From positions 1 through 17,311 of the forward strand of contig JAFLCF010000091.1 in NCBI GenBank assembly GCA_017303735.1: DNA of 17,311 nucleotides, read 5' to 3'. The position numbers and the translations under genes are program-made. Every line of letters starts with the position of its first letter. The stretch's first letter is position 1. Of this stretch, positions 1 to 8,023 are shown one piece after another. The notes under the pieces are model-generated. The model was not told where the DNA came from, did no database searches, and saw nothing but the letters and a program-made list of their open reading frames with translations. The stretch is from Anaerolineae bacterium (GTDB taxonomy: Bacteria > Chloroflexota > Anaerolineae > Anaerolineales > Villigracilaceae).

Positions 1-1
1 C

Positions 2-145
2 CCCTTCCAGTTCTTCCTTGCCTGGGGACCCTGTCAACCGGGTGAGAATTGCTCAGAATTCAACGGACTCTATCTGGTTTTGGACATTCTCATTTGGTAT
101 TTCGTCGGTGCCTGGGTCGTGAGCCGTTTTAAAAGGAATGGATGA
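2..145 (+). CDS. C-terminal fragment of a membrane protein (5' end outside window)
   Basis: One frame is open from base 2 to a TGA at 143-145 and encodes the last 47 residues of a protein that begins before the window. The fragment has a short Cys-containing loop (WGPCQPGENCSEF), then a hydrophobic stretch of about 20 residues (LYLVLDILIWYFVGAWVV), and ends SRFKRNG. A hydrophobic helix followed by a positively charged tail is typical of a last membrane segment with a cytoplasmic C terminus. The other two plus frames lack this composition. The family cannot be named from this tail. There is no overlap with the next gene, which starts about 295 bases downstream. Confidence 0.6.
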   Translation, partial: PFQFFLAWGPCQPGENCSEFNGLYLVLDILIWYFVGAWVVSRFKRNG

Positions 146-329
146 ATGAGGTAAAACGGTTGCCATCGGAGTGAATCCGTGTGCGGGTTGGATACTGCCT
201 GATGGGGAGCAGCAGGCATGCAGGCGGGTGCGGCGAGAGCATCCGCTCGTATTTGAAATTAGCCTCTTTCGAAGCGAGGGAATTGGTGCATTTTGTAAAG
301 CATTTATAGGGAAAAATGGGAGGGAATTA

Positions 330-348
330 GGCGATATTCGCCATTTTT
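330..348 (+). terminator. Possible intrinsic terminator
   Basis: A short hairpin GGCGA-TAT-TCGCC is followed directly by ATTTTTA. An outer AAAAAT (312-317) could also pair with ATTTTT (343-348). It lies about 185 bases after the stop of the upstream membrane protein. The stem is only 5 bp, so the call is weak. Confidence 0.35.
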
Positions 349-405
349 AGGCTTTCTGACATTATAATTGAGTTACACTTTCAAATAATTTCGACAGCAT
401 GCCTG

Positions 406-411
406 TATAAT
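406..411 (+). promoter_or_regulatory. Candidate -10 element for the histidine kinase operon
   Basis: A perfect TATAAT hexamer lies 28 bases before the ATG at 440, but no good -35 is seen at 16-18 bases. It matters for the start codon: the upstream in-frame ATG at 410 lies inside this hexamer, so a transcript from here could only use the ATG at 440. Confidence 0.35.
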
Positions 412-439
412 GCCTAAGGCATTTTGTACGAGTTTTTAT

Positions 440-2320
440 ATGAGCATTCGCGTTAAGATCGCACTGCCGTTCCTTCTTTTGACCGTGGTCGTTTCTGTGA
501 TCGGGGTCTATGTGGTCACGCGCCTGGTGACAAATTCGCTGACAGAACGCTTGACCAACCAGTTGTTGGAGGCGGGGCGTGTAGTATCCGACAGATTTAT
601 TAACCAAGAGGAACAGCATGTTACCGAGGCTCTTCGTGTTGTATATACGGTTGGGCTTTCTCAGGCAGTCTTGAGCGAGGATAAGGAAGCTGTATTAAAA
701 ATCGTAGAACCTACCTTTGGTTCCGGTACGGCTGAAAACATGATTGTGGTTTCGGCGCAGGGGAAAGAAGTTTTGCATTTGCTCCGTGGCGAAAATGGTG
801 AGGTCATAATTGCAGAGCAAGATACCGCAGCCGCGAATTCACCCATTGTCGCACCCTTTTTAGAAAGCCAAAATCCCAATGATCCTCCGCGGCGCTCATT
901 AGGCAGCAATTTGATCAATAATGAACTTTACTATTACACTTCTTTACCAGTGGCTGTGGATGGAGAGTTTAGTGGTGTGATCATTGTTGGTACTTCGATC
1001 AATCAGCTGCTTCCTGACTTCAAGCGCATTGCCTTGGCAGATGTTGTACTGTACGGACCTGATGGTCAAGCACTTGCCACTACCCTGGGACCGGAAAATG
1101 AAGAGTCTTTATCCAATCTTCGTATCAGCCCAGACGAATATCTGACGATCATCAGTACAGATGAAGACCTTGTTACAGGGGTTAATGTAGAAGTGTCGGG
1201 ACGTTTATATACGATTGGGCGTGCGCCGCTTCAGATTGGTAAAGATCGCATTGCCGTATTTGCCGTAGCATTGCCTGCTGATTTCGTCGTCCAATTCGGC
1301 TCTGATAACCGCACAACCTACACCATTATCTTTTCTTCTTTGATGCTGGCTGTGGTGATTATTGGTCTCTTGGTTGCACGTAAGATCATTGCACCTCTCT
1401 ATTCATTGGTTGATACCACTCAGGCGATCACCAGTGGCGACCTGGACCGCAGGACGGACGTCCACACCGGTGATGAGATCGAAACGCTTGCAGATCGATT
1501 CGATGAAATGACCGCCCGCTTGAAGGAACGCACCATCCAACTTGAAGAGAAGAATGAAACCTTAAAGAAAATAGATAAGACCAAGACCAATTTCATCCAG
1601 ATATCCGCACATGAACTGCGTACCCCGCTGACTCTTATCATGGGCTATTCACAGATGTTGGAACAGGATCTAAAAGGCGATCCTGAAATGCAAAAACTGG
1701 CGCAGGGCATCCTTGAAGGCGCTGAGAGAATGACCGATGTGGTGGATAGTATGTTGGATGTATCGCGCATCGATAGCAATGCCCTCGTTTTGAGAAGAAC
1801 CAGTGTGCAGATGGAACCCATCATTCGCGGAGTGCGCAAAGAATTTGACTCAGCGTTAAAAGAACGTGATATTCAATTCAACACCAAAGGGTTGGAAGGA
1901 CTCCCAGCTATTACTGCCGACCCCGATATGCTTAAGAAAGTGTTCTACCACCTGGTGATGAACGCTATAAAATACACCCCAGACGGTGGAAATGTAAAAG
2001 TATCCGGCAGGTATGTGAATGGCTCCGAGCCGCCCCAATTGGAAATTACAGTGAGTGATACCGGCATTGGTGTCGATCAGGGGATGCACGAACTGATCTT
2101 CCAAAAATTTCATCAAACCGGCGAAGTGTTGCTGCATTCCTCTGGAAAGACCAAATTCAAAGGCGGTGGACCCGGGCTTGGGCTTGCCATTGCGCGCGGT
2201 ATTGTTCAGGCACATGGTGGGCGAATCTGGGTTGAAAGCCCCGGGCACGACGAGAAAAAATTACCCGGTAGTAAATTTATTGTTTCTCTTCCGGCTCATA
2301 AGAAGGAGAGCGGATCATGA
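440..2320 (+). CDS. Membrane sensor histidine kinase (sensor-HAMP-HisKA-HATPase)
   Basis: A 626-residue two-component sensor kinase. The order is: membrane helix near residues 8-27, an extracytoplasmic sensor of about 260 residues (Cache-like by layout), second helix at about 294-318, HAMP linker, then HisKA with H-box FIQISAHELRTPL (phosphoacceptor His391). The HATPase_c domain follows, with N-box Asn508, G1 DTGIGV from Asp540 and G2 GPGLGLAIA from Gly577. The catalytic motifs are intact. It should autophosphorylate on His391 in response to an external cue and pass phosphate to a regulator, but none is encoded nearby. An in-frame ATG at 410 would add ten residues (MPKAFCTSFY); the start at 440 is preferred because 410 lies within a TATAAT and the hydrophobic signal begins right after residue 440's Met. 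Neither start has a clear SD sequence. Its stop overlaps the next start (ATGA at 2317-2320). Confidence 0.9.
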   Translation: MSIRVKIALPFLLLTVVVSVIGVYVVTRLVTNSLTERLTNQLLEAGRVVSDRFINQEEQHVTEALRVVYTVGLSQAVLSEDKEAVLKIVEPTFGSGTAENMIVVSAQGKEVLHLLRGENGEVIIAEQDTAAANSPIVAPFLESQNPNDPPRRSLGSNLINNELYYYTSLPVAVDGEFSGVIIVGTSINQLLPDFKRIALADVVLYGPDGQALATTLGPENEESLSNLRISPDEYLTIISTDEDLVTGVNVEVSGRLYTIGRAPLQIGKDRIAVFAVALPADFVVQFGSDNRTTYTIIFSSLMLAVVIIGLLVARKIIAPLYSLVDTTQAITSGDLDRRTDVHTGDEIETLADRFDEMTARLKERTIQLEEKNETLKKIDKTKTNFIQISAHELRTPLTLIMGYSQMLEQDLKGDPEMQKLAQGILEGAERMTDVVDSMLDVSRIDSNALVLRRTSVQMEPIIRGVRKEFDSALKERDIQFNTKGLEGLPAITADPDMLKKVFYHLVMNAIKYTPDGGNVKVSGRYVNGSEPPQLEITVSDTGIGVDQGMHELIFQKFHQTGEVLLHSSGKTKFKGGGPGLGLAIARGIVQAHGGRIWVESPGHDEKKLPGSKFIVSLPAHKKESGS

Positions 2321-3684
2321 CAACTCAAAAACCTGAACGCAAAGACTGGATGTTACTCATCTTCATCATACCCATTGCCGCCTTGCTGCTTCTTTTTGTA
2401 GGGCAATGGGCTATCAGGCTTCTGCCGTTTTGGAGCGTGAACGCAGGCATGAATTCGAATCTCGAACCGGAGGATTCAAGCGCTGCACATCCATTCGCGC
2501 TGCTCGAACCGCTCCTTCCACAGATTCTTATCCCTCTACCGTGGGCAGATACTTACCTTGACCCCGGAGAGGATTTTTCCTTTCCACCTTTTCTAACATT
2601 TGAGCCTACCGCCTCTCCCTCGCCGACGGCTAATACACCTGCTCCAACCGAAGCCACCCCGACAGCTACCATTGCTCCCACCGAAACTCCAACGGCCACC
2701 TCTATTGTTGGGACATCGCCTACGAATGAAGGTGGTGGAGAAGAAACCCCAACTGAAACGGCTACACCACCCACACCTGCAACCTGTACAGACCCGTTGG
2801 CGAACAATCAGGGACAACCCCTGCCCTGTACATATCTGCCCGCAACCTGTACAGACCCGTTGGCGAACAATCAGGGACAACCCCTGCCCTGTACATATCC
2901 GCCCGCAATCTGTACAGATCCGTTGGCGAACAACCAGGGACAGCCCCTGCCCTGTACATATCCGCCCGCAACCTGTACAGATCCGTTGGCGAACAACCAG
3001 GGGCAACCCCTGCCTTGCACCTTTGACCCAATCTGTCCTGGCGCACACAACCCGGATGGACCCTTGCCTTGTGATTATGGGAATGTATCCACACCGCCTG
3101 TTGGTGTAACCCAAGTGACCCCTGATCCAGAGATCGATGTTAATGCTCCGCCTGATGATGGCATTGGTTCGATAGATGATGGAAGTTTTATTGTTTTGAA
3201 CTTAAGTGTTACGGTAAGCTCCATTCCGGATAATTTTTACGATCTGGTGCTTTACGAATGGAATAATGGTGGTTCCGTTTTCCTGGATCTGATTATTATC
3301 GGCATTACCAATGATGAAACCGGAGGCACCTACTACGAAGTCTTCAATTGGGGCGATAATGTCGCCGACACTAATTCCAATGTGAGTGATCAAGCCGCAG
3401 GCGGCGAAGAACCAGACGAGGAGATCGAAGTTTCTGACGCGACCGCTGTTCCTCCCACCCCTGATACTCTGCATGACCCTGATTATGAAGAATCCAACGG
3501 CACGAACGGACCCTTGCCGCAAACCGGAATTTTGATTGATGTAGATAATGCCGCAAGCAATCCTCCGCCTAACACCTATGAATTTGTCGTGATCATTTCG
3601 CCTTCCACACTGCCCGGAGACACGAGCGGCAACGCCCAAGTGGATGCAATCATGGCAACGGAAGTGCCCATTCCAACCCCTTGA
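2317..3684 (+). CDS. Membrane-anchored extracytoplasmic protein with 21-residue Cys repeats
   Basis: A 455-residue protein of unknown function. A short cytoplasmic start is followed by one membrane helix at about residues 12-30. A Thr/Pro/Ala-rich linker (about 95-150, low-complexity PTPTATIAP style, probably extended or glycosylated) leads to four tandem copies of a 21-residue unit (ATCTDPLANNQGQPLPCTYPP type, two Cys each) and a degenerate fifth. The C-terminal part (about 280-455) contains YDLVLYEW, YYEVFNWGDNVADTNSNV and GILIDVD. This resembles, from memory, a beta-rich domain common in secreted Anaerolineae proteins. The start overlaps the kinase stop by 4 bases, so translation is likely coupled. 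It may be a surface partner or ligand-binding accessory of the kinase, but that is inferred only from context. An LPQTG at 3514-3528 is not a sorting signal because no helix or basic tail follows. Confidence 0.8.
   Translation: MTTQKPERKDWMLLIFIIPIAALLLLFVGQWAIRLLPFWSVNAGMNSNLEPEDSSAAHPFALLEPLLPQILIPLPWADTYLDPGEDFSFPPFLTFEPTASPSPTANTPAPTEATPTATIAPTETPTATSIVGTSPTNEGGGEETPTETATPPTPATCTDPLANNQGQPLPCTYLPATCTDPLANNQGQPLPCTYPPAICTDPLANNQGQPLPCTYPPATCTDPLANNQGQPLPCTFDPICPGAHNPDGPLPCDYGNVSTPPVGVTQVTPDPEIDVNAPPDDGIGSIDDGSFIVLNLSVTVSSIPDNFYDLVLYEWNNGGSVFLDLIIIGITNDETGGTYYEVFNWGDNVADTNSNVSDQAAGGEEPDEEIEVSDATAVPPTPDTLHDPDYEESNGTNGPLPQTGILIDVDNAASNPPPNTYEFVVIISPSTLPGDTSGNAQVDAIMATEVPIPTP
2779..3081 (+). 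repeat. 63-bp in-frame tandem repeat, four copies plus a degenerate fifth
   Basis: Copies run 2779-2841, 2842-2904, 2905-2967 and 2968-3030; a shorter diverged unit follows at 3031-3081. The first four differ by only a few bases each, mostly synonymous or single-residue changes (CTYLP, CTYPP, CTFDP; ATC versus AIC). The unit length is a multiple of three, so copy number can change without frameshift. The high nucleotide identity implies recent duplication or ongoing homogenisation. Each unit has two Cys spaced 13 residues apart (C-x13-C). Confidence 0.95.
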
Positions 3685-3696
3685 CGAATACAAACA

Positions 3697-3722
3697 AGAG
3701 AGACCGGACACCCGGTCTCTCT
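3697..3722 (+). terminator. Hairpin terminator after the kinase operon
   Basis: A perfect 11-bp stem (AGAGAGACCGG / CCGGTCTCTCT) with an ACAC loop lies 12 bases after the stop of the repeat protein. There is no long T run downstream, so it may act as a weak terminator or 3'-end stabiliser. Confidence 0.6.
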
Positions 3723-3731
3723 ATGTTACAC

Positions 3732-3761
3732 TTGAGTAGTTCATCGAAATAGTTGTAAAAT
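3732..3761 (+). promoter_or_regulatory. Probable radC promoter
   Basis: TTGAGT (3732-3737) and TAAAAT (3756-3761) are separated by 18 bases, just downstream of the preceding hairpin and about 30 bases before the radC start. A strong SD (AGGGAGGT, 3778-3785) sits 4 bases before the ATG at 3790. Confidence 0.5.
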
Positions 3762-3789
3762 AGGTCAACCCATATTCAGGGAGGTATAT

Positions 3790-4497
3790 ATGACTGAACC
3801 CAACTCCAAACCTGCTTATCGAATTTCAGACCTGCATGAATCAGACCGTCCGCGTGAACGGCTGGCTTCATTGGGACCACAAGCATTGACCAACGCCGAA
3901 CTGCTGGCGATCCTTTTGCGAGTGGGGGTGCAGGGAGAAAATGCCGTGGCGGTGGGTCAGCGTCTGTTGCAACAATTCGGCGGGCTGCGCGGACTTCATC
4001 GCGCGCCGTTCAAAGACTTGATGGACCAGCACGGCATGGGCGAAGCCAAGGCGTCGCAGATCAAAGCCGCGATCGAGTTGGGACGCAGGCTGACGATTGA
4101 ATCACCTGAAGAGAAGTTAGCCATCACCAGCCCGGCAGATGCGGCGGCACTTGTCCAATATGATATGTCTGCATTAGAACAGGAGCATTTGCGGGTGTTG
4201 TTGCTGGATCGAAGGAATCGCGTGCTGGCGATTGTCGAAGTTTATAAAGGCTCGGTGAATTCTTCTCAAGTTCGGGTGGGGGAATTATTCAAGGAGGCGA
4301 TCCGAGCCAATGCCTCGGCGATCATTGTCACACACAATCACCCCAGCGGTGACCCGACCCCCAGCCCGGACGATGTTGCCGTCACCCGAGCCATCGTGCA
4401 GGCGGGCAAATTATTGGATATTGATGTGCTCGATCATTTGGTGATCGGTCAGGGAAAATGGGTTTCGTTGAAAGAACGCGGATTGGGTTTTGCCTAG
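3790..4497 (+). CDS. radC: RadC family JAB/JAMM-domain protein
   Basis: A 235-residue RadC (UPF0758) protein of normal length. The N-terminal third holds helix-hairpin-helix-like sequence ([40 protein letters not shown]). The C-terminal JAB domain has the metal-site motif [14 protein letters not shown] with His182, His184 and Asp195. The family was named for a supposed DNA repair role that was later disputed; a metal-dependent hydrolase fold is established, but the substrate is not known. It has its own promoter and a strong SD. It converges on the diguanylate cyclase gene, and the two stop codons share the CTAG at 4494-4497. Confidence 0.93.
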   Translation: MTEPNSKPAYRISDLHESDRPRERLASLGPQALTNAELLAILLRVGVQGENAVAVGQRLLQQFGGLRGLHRAPFKDLMDQHGMGEAKASQIKAAIELGRRLTIESPEEKLAITSPADAAALVQYDMSALEQEHLRVLLLDRRNRVLAIVEVYKGSVNSSQVRVGELFKEAIRANASAIIVTHNHPSGDPTPSPDDVAVTRAIVQAGKLLDIDVLDHLVIGQGKWVSLKERGLGFA

Positions 4498-5513
4498 GCA
4501 GGTTTGCTCCACGATTGTGCAATGCTGACTTGGTTCCTGCCGTTGTGTTTCGAGAGATACATGGCTTCGTCTGCCAGTTTTAGTAGATCTTCGCTGGTTT
4601 GCCCTCGTTGTGGAAAAACCGTAACACCCAGCGAAAGTGTAGTAGAAAGAATCTCACCTTCGAATTCTATCTTTGATTGTTCGAATGCCCTGCGCCAATC
4701 TTCTGCGCGGCGGCTGGTAACTTCCAGGTCGGCACCGGGTAGAAGGATTAAAAATTCCTCCCCTCCATAACGGCAAACCACATCTTCTGCACGGGAATAA
4801 GAGACGAAGATATCAGCAAGATGTTTCAGAATCAAATCACCTGCTCGGTGCCCATGTTGATCATTGAATAACTTAAAGTCGTCGATATCTGCCATGCAAA
4901 TGCCGATCGATGTTCCTTCACGCACGGCACGAGCGAGTTCTCGTTCGAGAGTTTCCTCCATGTACCGTCGATTGAACAACCCAGTCAATGGGTCACGAAT
5001 GGCTTGCTCGCGCAGTTCCTCTTGAAGGATTTCGATTTCCTTCAAGTGAAGCCGCAGACGGTCATGTGTGTCGCGGAGCGCTTTCTCTGCTGATTTTTGC
5101 CGTGTAATATCTCGCAATACGATCAAACGCCCCGTCTGTTTTCCCTTTTTGTCCTTCAATGGTTCGATACGCAGGTCGTAAAAGTGGTCTGGGTTGTCTG
5201 GGGTGCGTATTTCAGTCTCAATATATAAGTGCGGGGGAAACTCTGAGAATTGGTTGAACAAGCCTATAAGCAGATCTTGAATATCTCTTCCGATCGGGGG
5301 AGGGTGCGTCCAGTTGAGCGAACGCAAAGCCGACGGGTTGACGTCCATGATGCGGTTTTGCTCATCGATCACGATCACGCCGTCCTGCATATGTTCAACC
5401 AGGGTGTATCGTGTGTTTTCTGGCGTGGCGCGGCGTTTCCATATCAACGCAACTATAAGTAAAGCGATGAGGGCGGAAACAAAAAGGAGGGGAGAATAGG
5501 GATTTGTAAACAT
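4494..5513 (-). CDS. Membrane-anchored PAS-GGDEF diguanylate cyclase
   Basis: A 339-residue protein predicted to make cyclic di-GMP from two GTP. One membrane helix lies at about residues 8-25, then a PAS domain (about 38-140; [34 protein letters not shown]), a coiled-coil linker (about 140-170), and the GGDEF domain from about 171 ([16 protein letters not shown]). The active loop is GGEEF at 250-254, a functional variant. The inhibitory I-site RxxD is present as Arg241-Ala-Glu-Asp244, five residues before the loop, so product feedback is likely. The PAS domain probably senses a small ligand or redox state. No SD is evident; the next Met lies beyond the helix, so this ATG was kept. It lies 45 bases after the acylphosphatase gene and may be co-transcribed. 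Confidence 0.9.
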   Translation of the reverse strand: MFTNPYSPLLFVSALIALLIVALIWKRRATPENTRYTLVEHMQDGVIVIDEQNRIMDVNPSALRSLNWTHPPPIGRDIQDLLIGLFNQFSEFPPHLYIETEIRTPDNPDHFYDLRIEPLKDKKGKQTGRLIVLRDITRQKSAEKALRDTHDRLRLHLKEIEILQEELREQAIRDPLTGLFNRRYMEETLERELARAVREGTSIGICMADIDDFKLFNDQHGHRAGDLILKHLADIFVSYSRAEDVVCRYGGEEFLILLPGADLEVTSRRAEDWRRAFEQSKIEFEGEILSTTLSLGVTVFPQRGQTSEDLLKLADEAMYLSKHNGRNQVSIAQSWSKPA

Positions 5514-5558
5514 CCTGGTTATGTCTCTGGGTGTTGAAACTTGAGGCGATGAACCGCT

Positions 5559-5861
5559 TTATAAACTTCTTTTTACTCCAAACTCATTGTACTCCCCATT
5601 TGGGGTTTCCCAGTCGATCTTTACTTCATCCACTCTTGAGGCACGCGGACCTTCCTTGACCATGGCGATGAACTGTTCGATGTTTTCACGCCGGCCTTCT
5701 GCAAGGGTTTCGACCGTATCATAGCCGACGTTGCGCACCCAGCCCGTGATTCCGCCGATCTTGCGTGCGGCATATTCCACATGGGCTCGAAAGCCAACAC
5801 CTTGAACGCGTCCTTTAACCCAGATATGTAAACGTACGATCTCATTTGGATTGGGCTGCAT
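5559..5861 (-). CDS. acyP: Acylphosphatase
   Basis: A 100-residue acylphosphatase (acyl phosphate + water to carboxylate + phosphate; EC 3.6.1.7). The signature GRVQGVGFR lies at 17-25, with catalytic Arg25, and Asn44 in GWVRN is the second catalytic residue. The usual length is about 90-100 residues, and a short N-terminal extension (MQPNPNE) precedes the first strand. The ATG is preceded by GGAGG within the end of the upstream metalloprotease gene, and the two reading frames overlap by 20 bases, so translation is probably coupled. Its cytosolic housekeeping role has no obvious link to its neighbours. Confidence 0.95.
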   Translation of the reverse strand: MQPNPNEIVRLHIWVKGRVQGVGFRAHVEYAARKIGGITGWVRNVGYDTVETLAEGRRENIEQFIAMVKEGPRASRVDEVKIDWETPNGEYNEFGVKRSL

Positions 5862-7071
5862 ATTTCCTCCGCTTGCGCATCAGGTCAATGGCGCCCCAAA
5901 TGGGAACGATTAAGACGAGGGCTAGTAAAAGTAAGAATGGAAGCAGGTTGCGAAATGCCACGCCGCCCTGGTTTTGACCGAGCACATTTTCACGCCAGCG
6001 CACATCTAATTGGCTGAGCGAAGCGCCGAGGGCTTTTGTTGCACCGAGGTCGCAATCGAAGCCGTCGCTGTAGGTGCCGGTGAGGCGTGAAAGACCCGAA
6101 ACGCCAAATGAATCGCGGATGTAGGTGACAAAGGATTGGGCTTGGGCATAGGCTAGAAACGCTGAGCCCGAGTCGGCGGGGAAGGAGGCGCATAAGTCCG
6201 TGAAAGGGATCAAGGTGTCGTTTGCGCTGGCGATCTCCAACGCGCGTGCATAATCGGGGTTGGGGTAAAGCTCCACCATGGATGCAATGCCTTCGATCAA
6301 CCATGCCGGTTGTTTTTCATAACGATCACCAAGCGTGCGGTAAAGCATGACGTGCGTAAGCTCGTGGGGAATCAACCTATCCATCTCGGTGAACTGATTC
6401 GCACCGGGCGAAACAGCAACCAGTACCACGCCGAGGTCGGCATGTGCATGCCCGCCAGCCCATGTTCGCCCGCCTAACATGAAGGTGTCGCTGAGGTCTT
6501 GCACATTCGAATAAATGTAAACATGAATTGGTTCGGTCAGAGAAAGCGGAATGAAATCTTTCATTGCCAGCAAGCCGGCACCGGCACTGTTTAATGCTGA
6601 TGCGCCAAAGGCATCATCCCCTGCATACCAGTGAACGGTGACATTCGCCTGCGAAATCTCGCGCCAGGGAAAACGATTGTCCTTGTATTGAAACTGGGTG
6701 GGGGAGCTGGTGTACGTCTTACCGTCGCTCAATGTGGCTTGGAACCAATACACGATCTCACTGAACGGTGGAAAGACATTAAGCGATGCATCGTACACAA
6801 AACTCACCGAGCCATCTTCCGCCACTTGCAAGGTTTCCACACGTGTTATTGCTTCGTTGACGCCGCGGAACAAAAGCGATGCTTGTTGGATGGGGCTGGA
6901 GGCTTTGATCTTCGCTGTGAATGTAATCGACTTTCCGAAGTCTGGCACGGCTTGTGGATTTTCGACCACGATTCCTTCCTGCGCCTGGGCTTGGTCGGGT
7001 TTCAGTGACAGGGTTGCCACGAGAAGAGCGATCAAGATGACTTGCAATATCTTTTGACGTGTGGCAAACAT
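5842..7071 (-). CDS. Membrane-anchored gluzincin metalloprotease (peptidase MA-like)
   Basis: A 409-residue predicted extracytoplasmic zinc protease. An N-terminal signal or anchor (about 9-30, ending QAQA) is followed by a beta-rich region, then the zinc motif His236-Glu-Leu-Thr-His240 and a third ligand candidate Glu260 in WLIEGIA, 20 residues on. This is the arrangement of the peptidase-MA-like gluzincins. A helix at about 383-400 (LLPFLLLLALVLIVPIWGAI) and a basic tail (MRKRRKY) anchor the C terminus, leaving the catalytic domain outside. The start is supported by GAGG overlapping the stop of the upstream transporter gene, which ends 5 bases earlier. The substrate is unknown. It overlaps acyP by 20 bases. 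Confidence 0.85.
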   Translation of the reverse strand: MFATRQKILQVILIALLVATLSLKPDQAQAQEGIVVENPQAVPDFGKSITFTAKIKASSPIQQASLLFRGVNEAITRVETLQVAEDGSVSFVYDASLNVFPPFSEIVYWFQATLSDGKTYTSSPTQFQYKDNRFPWREISQANVTVHWYAGDDAFGASALNSAGAGLLAMKDFIPLSLTEPIHVYIYSNVQDLSDTFMLGGRTWAGGHAHADLGVVLVAVSPGANQFTEMDRLIPHELTHVMLYRTLGDRYEKQPAWLIEGIASMVELYPNPDYARALEIASANDTLIPFTDLCASFPADSGSAFLAYAQAQSFVTYIRDSFGVSGLSRLTGTYSDGFDCDLGATKALGASLSQLDVRWRENVLGQNQGGVAFRNLLPFLLLLALVLIVPIWGAIDLMRKRRKYAAQSK

Positions 7072-7076
7072 ATTGA

Positions 7077-7994
7077 TTACCTCGTAAGGAATACGATCAG
7101 CGGCGTGAGAGTGAGCGGGCTGAAGATCGTCCCAAAAAATACAATGGCGGTAACGAGCGATGGTTCCAAATTATATTCTGTGGCGACCACTGTGGTTGCC
7201 ACCGCGGCAGGCATGGCGGCTTCGATAACGCTGCCTTGCCGAGTGTGTCCTTGCAGACCGAAGAGACTGGCAATTAAGAGTCCCACCAACGGACCGATGA
7301 GCAGCTTGGTGGCGACACCCAAACCAGTCGCGCGCAGGCTGTGCGTCCATTCGATACGGGTGAGTTCCAAGCCCAGCAGGATGATCATGGCGGGAATGGC
7401 TCCGTTGGCGGCGATCTCGATGGTGCGTGAGAGCGGCAGTGGAATTTGAATGCCAAAGCCTTTGATGATCAATGCCATTGCCACGGCGTAGAGAATAGGC
7501 AGCTTGAATACTCCCAGTATAGCGGATTTCAAATCCAAATGACCAAGAGAGGCGATAACCACGCCGACTGTATTGAATAGGATGGTGGTGGTGACGTAAA
7601 AAATGGAGGCGACTGCCAGGGCTTCATCTCCAAATGCGAATTTGACGAGAGGCAAGCCGTAGTTGCCGGTGTTCCCAAATGCGACGGTGAGGATGACAGC
7701 AAGCAGGTGAGCGCGTTCCAGCCGGAAGAGTTTGCCAAGAATGAATGCAATTGTGCCCATGATGACAATGACGGCAATGGTGTATTCCACGGTGGTCAGT
7801 GCTTGTTGTAAATTCAATTGGCTTGTAACCATTAAGTTGAAGACCAACAACGGGCTGAAAATATAGAAAACTATACGCCCAATGGTGCGCGAATCGACGG
7901 TGAGGGTTTTTCCAAGAACATATCCCGCCGCGGCGATGAGCATGATGGGCAACAGGTTGTTGGCAAAGGTGTTGAAGAGTTCGAGGATGGACAT
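7077..7994 (-). CDS. AEC (auxin efflux carrier) family transporter
   Basis: A 305-residue integral membrane protein, almost entirely hydrophobic with about ten helices, of normal length for the AEC family (malonate and auxin carriers). The N-terminal NNLLPIMLIAAAGYVLGK, the GNTGNYGLPL motif and the C-terminal EAAMPAAVATTVVATEYN are typical. The substrate cannot be assigned; bacterial members move small organic acids or amino-acid-related compounds. No SD precedes the ATG, but a TATAAT lies about 12 bases upstream in the minus sense, so it could be nearly leaderless. It is first in a tight run with the metalloprotease (5-base gap), acylphosphatase and probably the diguanylate cyclase. Confidence 0.9.
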   Translation of the reverse strand: MSILELFNTFANNLLPIMLIAAAGYVLGKTLTVDSRTIGRIVFYIFSPLLVFNLMVTSQLNLQQALTTVEYTIAVIVIMGTIAFILGKLFRLERAHLLAVILTVAFGNTGNYGLPLVKFAFGDEALAVASIFYVTTTILFNTVGVVIASLGHLDLKSAILGVFKLPILYAVAMALIIKGFGIQIPLPLSRTIEIAANGAIPAMIILLGLELTRIEWTHSLRATGLGVATKLLIGPLVGLLIASLFGLQGHTRQGSVIEAAMPAAVATTVVATEYNLEPSLVTAIVFFGTIFSPLTLTPLIVFLTR

Positions 7995-8023
7995 GATGAT
8001 GAAATTATAAACCCCTTAAATAT

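Larger units (their letters stand above)
146..439. other. Hairpin-rich intergenic region, no gene recognised
   Basis: No convincing reading frame is present on either strand. The first half (about 150-275) is GC-rich and holds several short inverted repeats: CGGA/TCCG near 168-180, GCCTG/CAGGC around 198-218, and CGAG/CTCG around 233-250. The second half is AT-rich and carries a GGCGA/TCGCC hairpin followed by ATTTTTA, then two TATAAT hexamers (363-368 and 406-411). It could hold the upstream gene's 3' end, a small structured RNA, or just a promoter region. No known riboswitch or RNA family was recognised. Confidence 0.4.

Noticed and set aside
195..225. Resemblance of GATGGGGAGCAGCAGG to the apical part of bacterial SRP RNA
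   Set aside because: The conserved GGAA-type tetraloop and the paired flanks are absent; the match is only the common AGCAG string.
410..439. Histidine kinase start at 410
   Set aside because: The ATG is part of a TATAAT hexamer, and the added residues do not extend the membrane signal. It cannot be excluded if transcription starts further upstream.
2779..3030. CRISPR-like spacing of repeats
   Set aside because: The units are contiguous, lack spacers and are in frame within a coding sequence.
2593..3114. Long open frames on the minus strand and in another plus frame across the repeats
   Set aside because: A 63-base repeat without a stop in any frame keeps all frames open. The products are repetitive Arg/Cys-rich or Pro/Arg-rich shadows of the real gene.
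3514..3528. LPQTG, a match to the sortase sorting motif, in the repeat surface protein
   Set aside because: It lies about 50 residues from the C terminus, with no following hydrophobic segment or basic tail, and the protein is already anchored by an N-terminal helix.
7990..8023. TATAAT about 12 bases before the AEC start as a firm promoter
   Set aside because: No -35 match is found at the right spacing; that stretch falls at the edge of the palindrome. It is mentioned only as a possibility in the gene entry.
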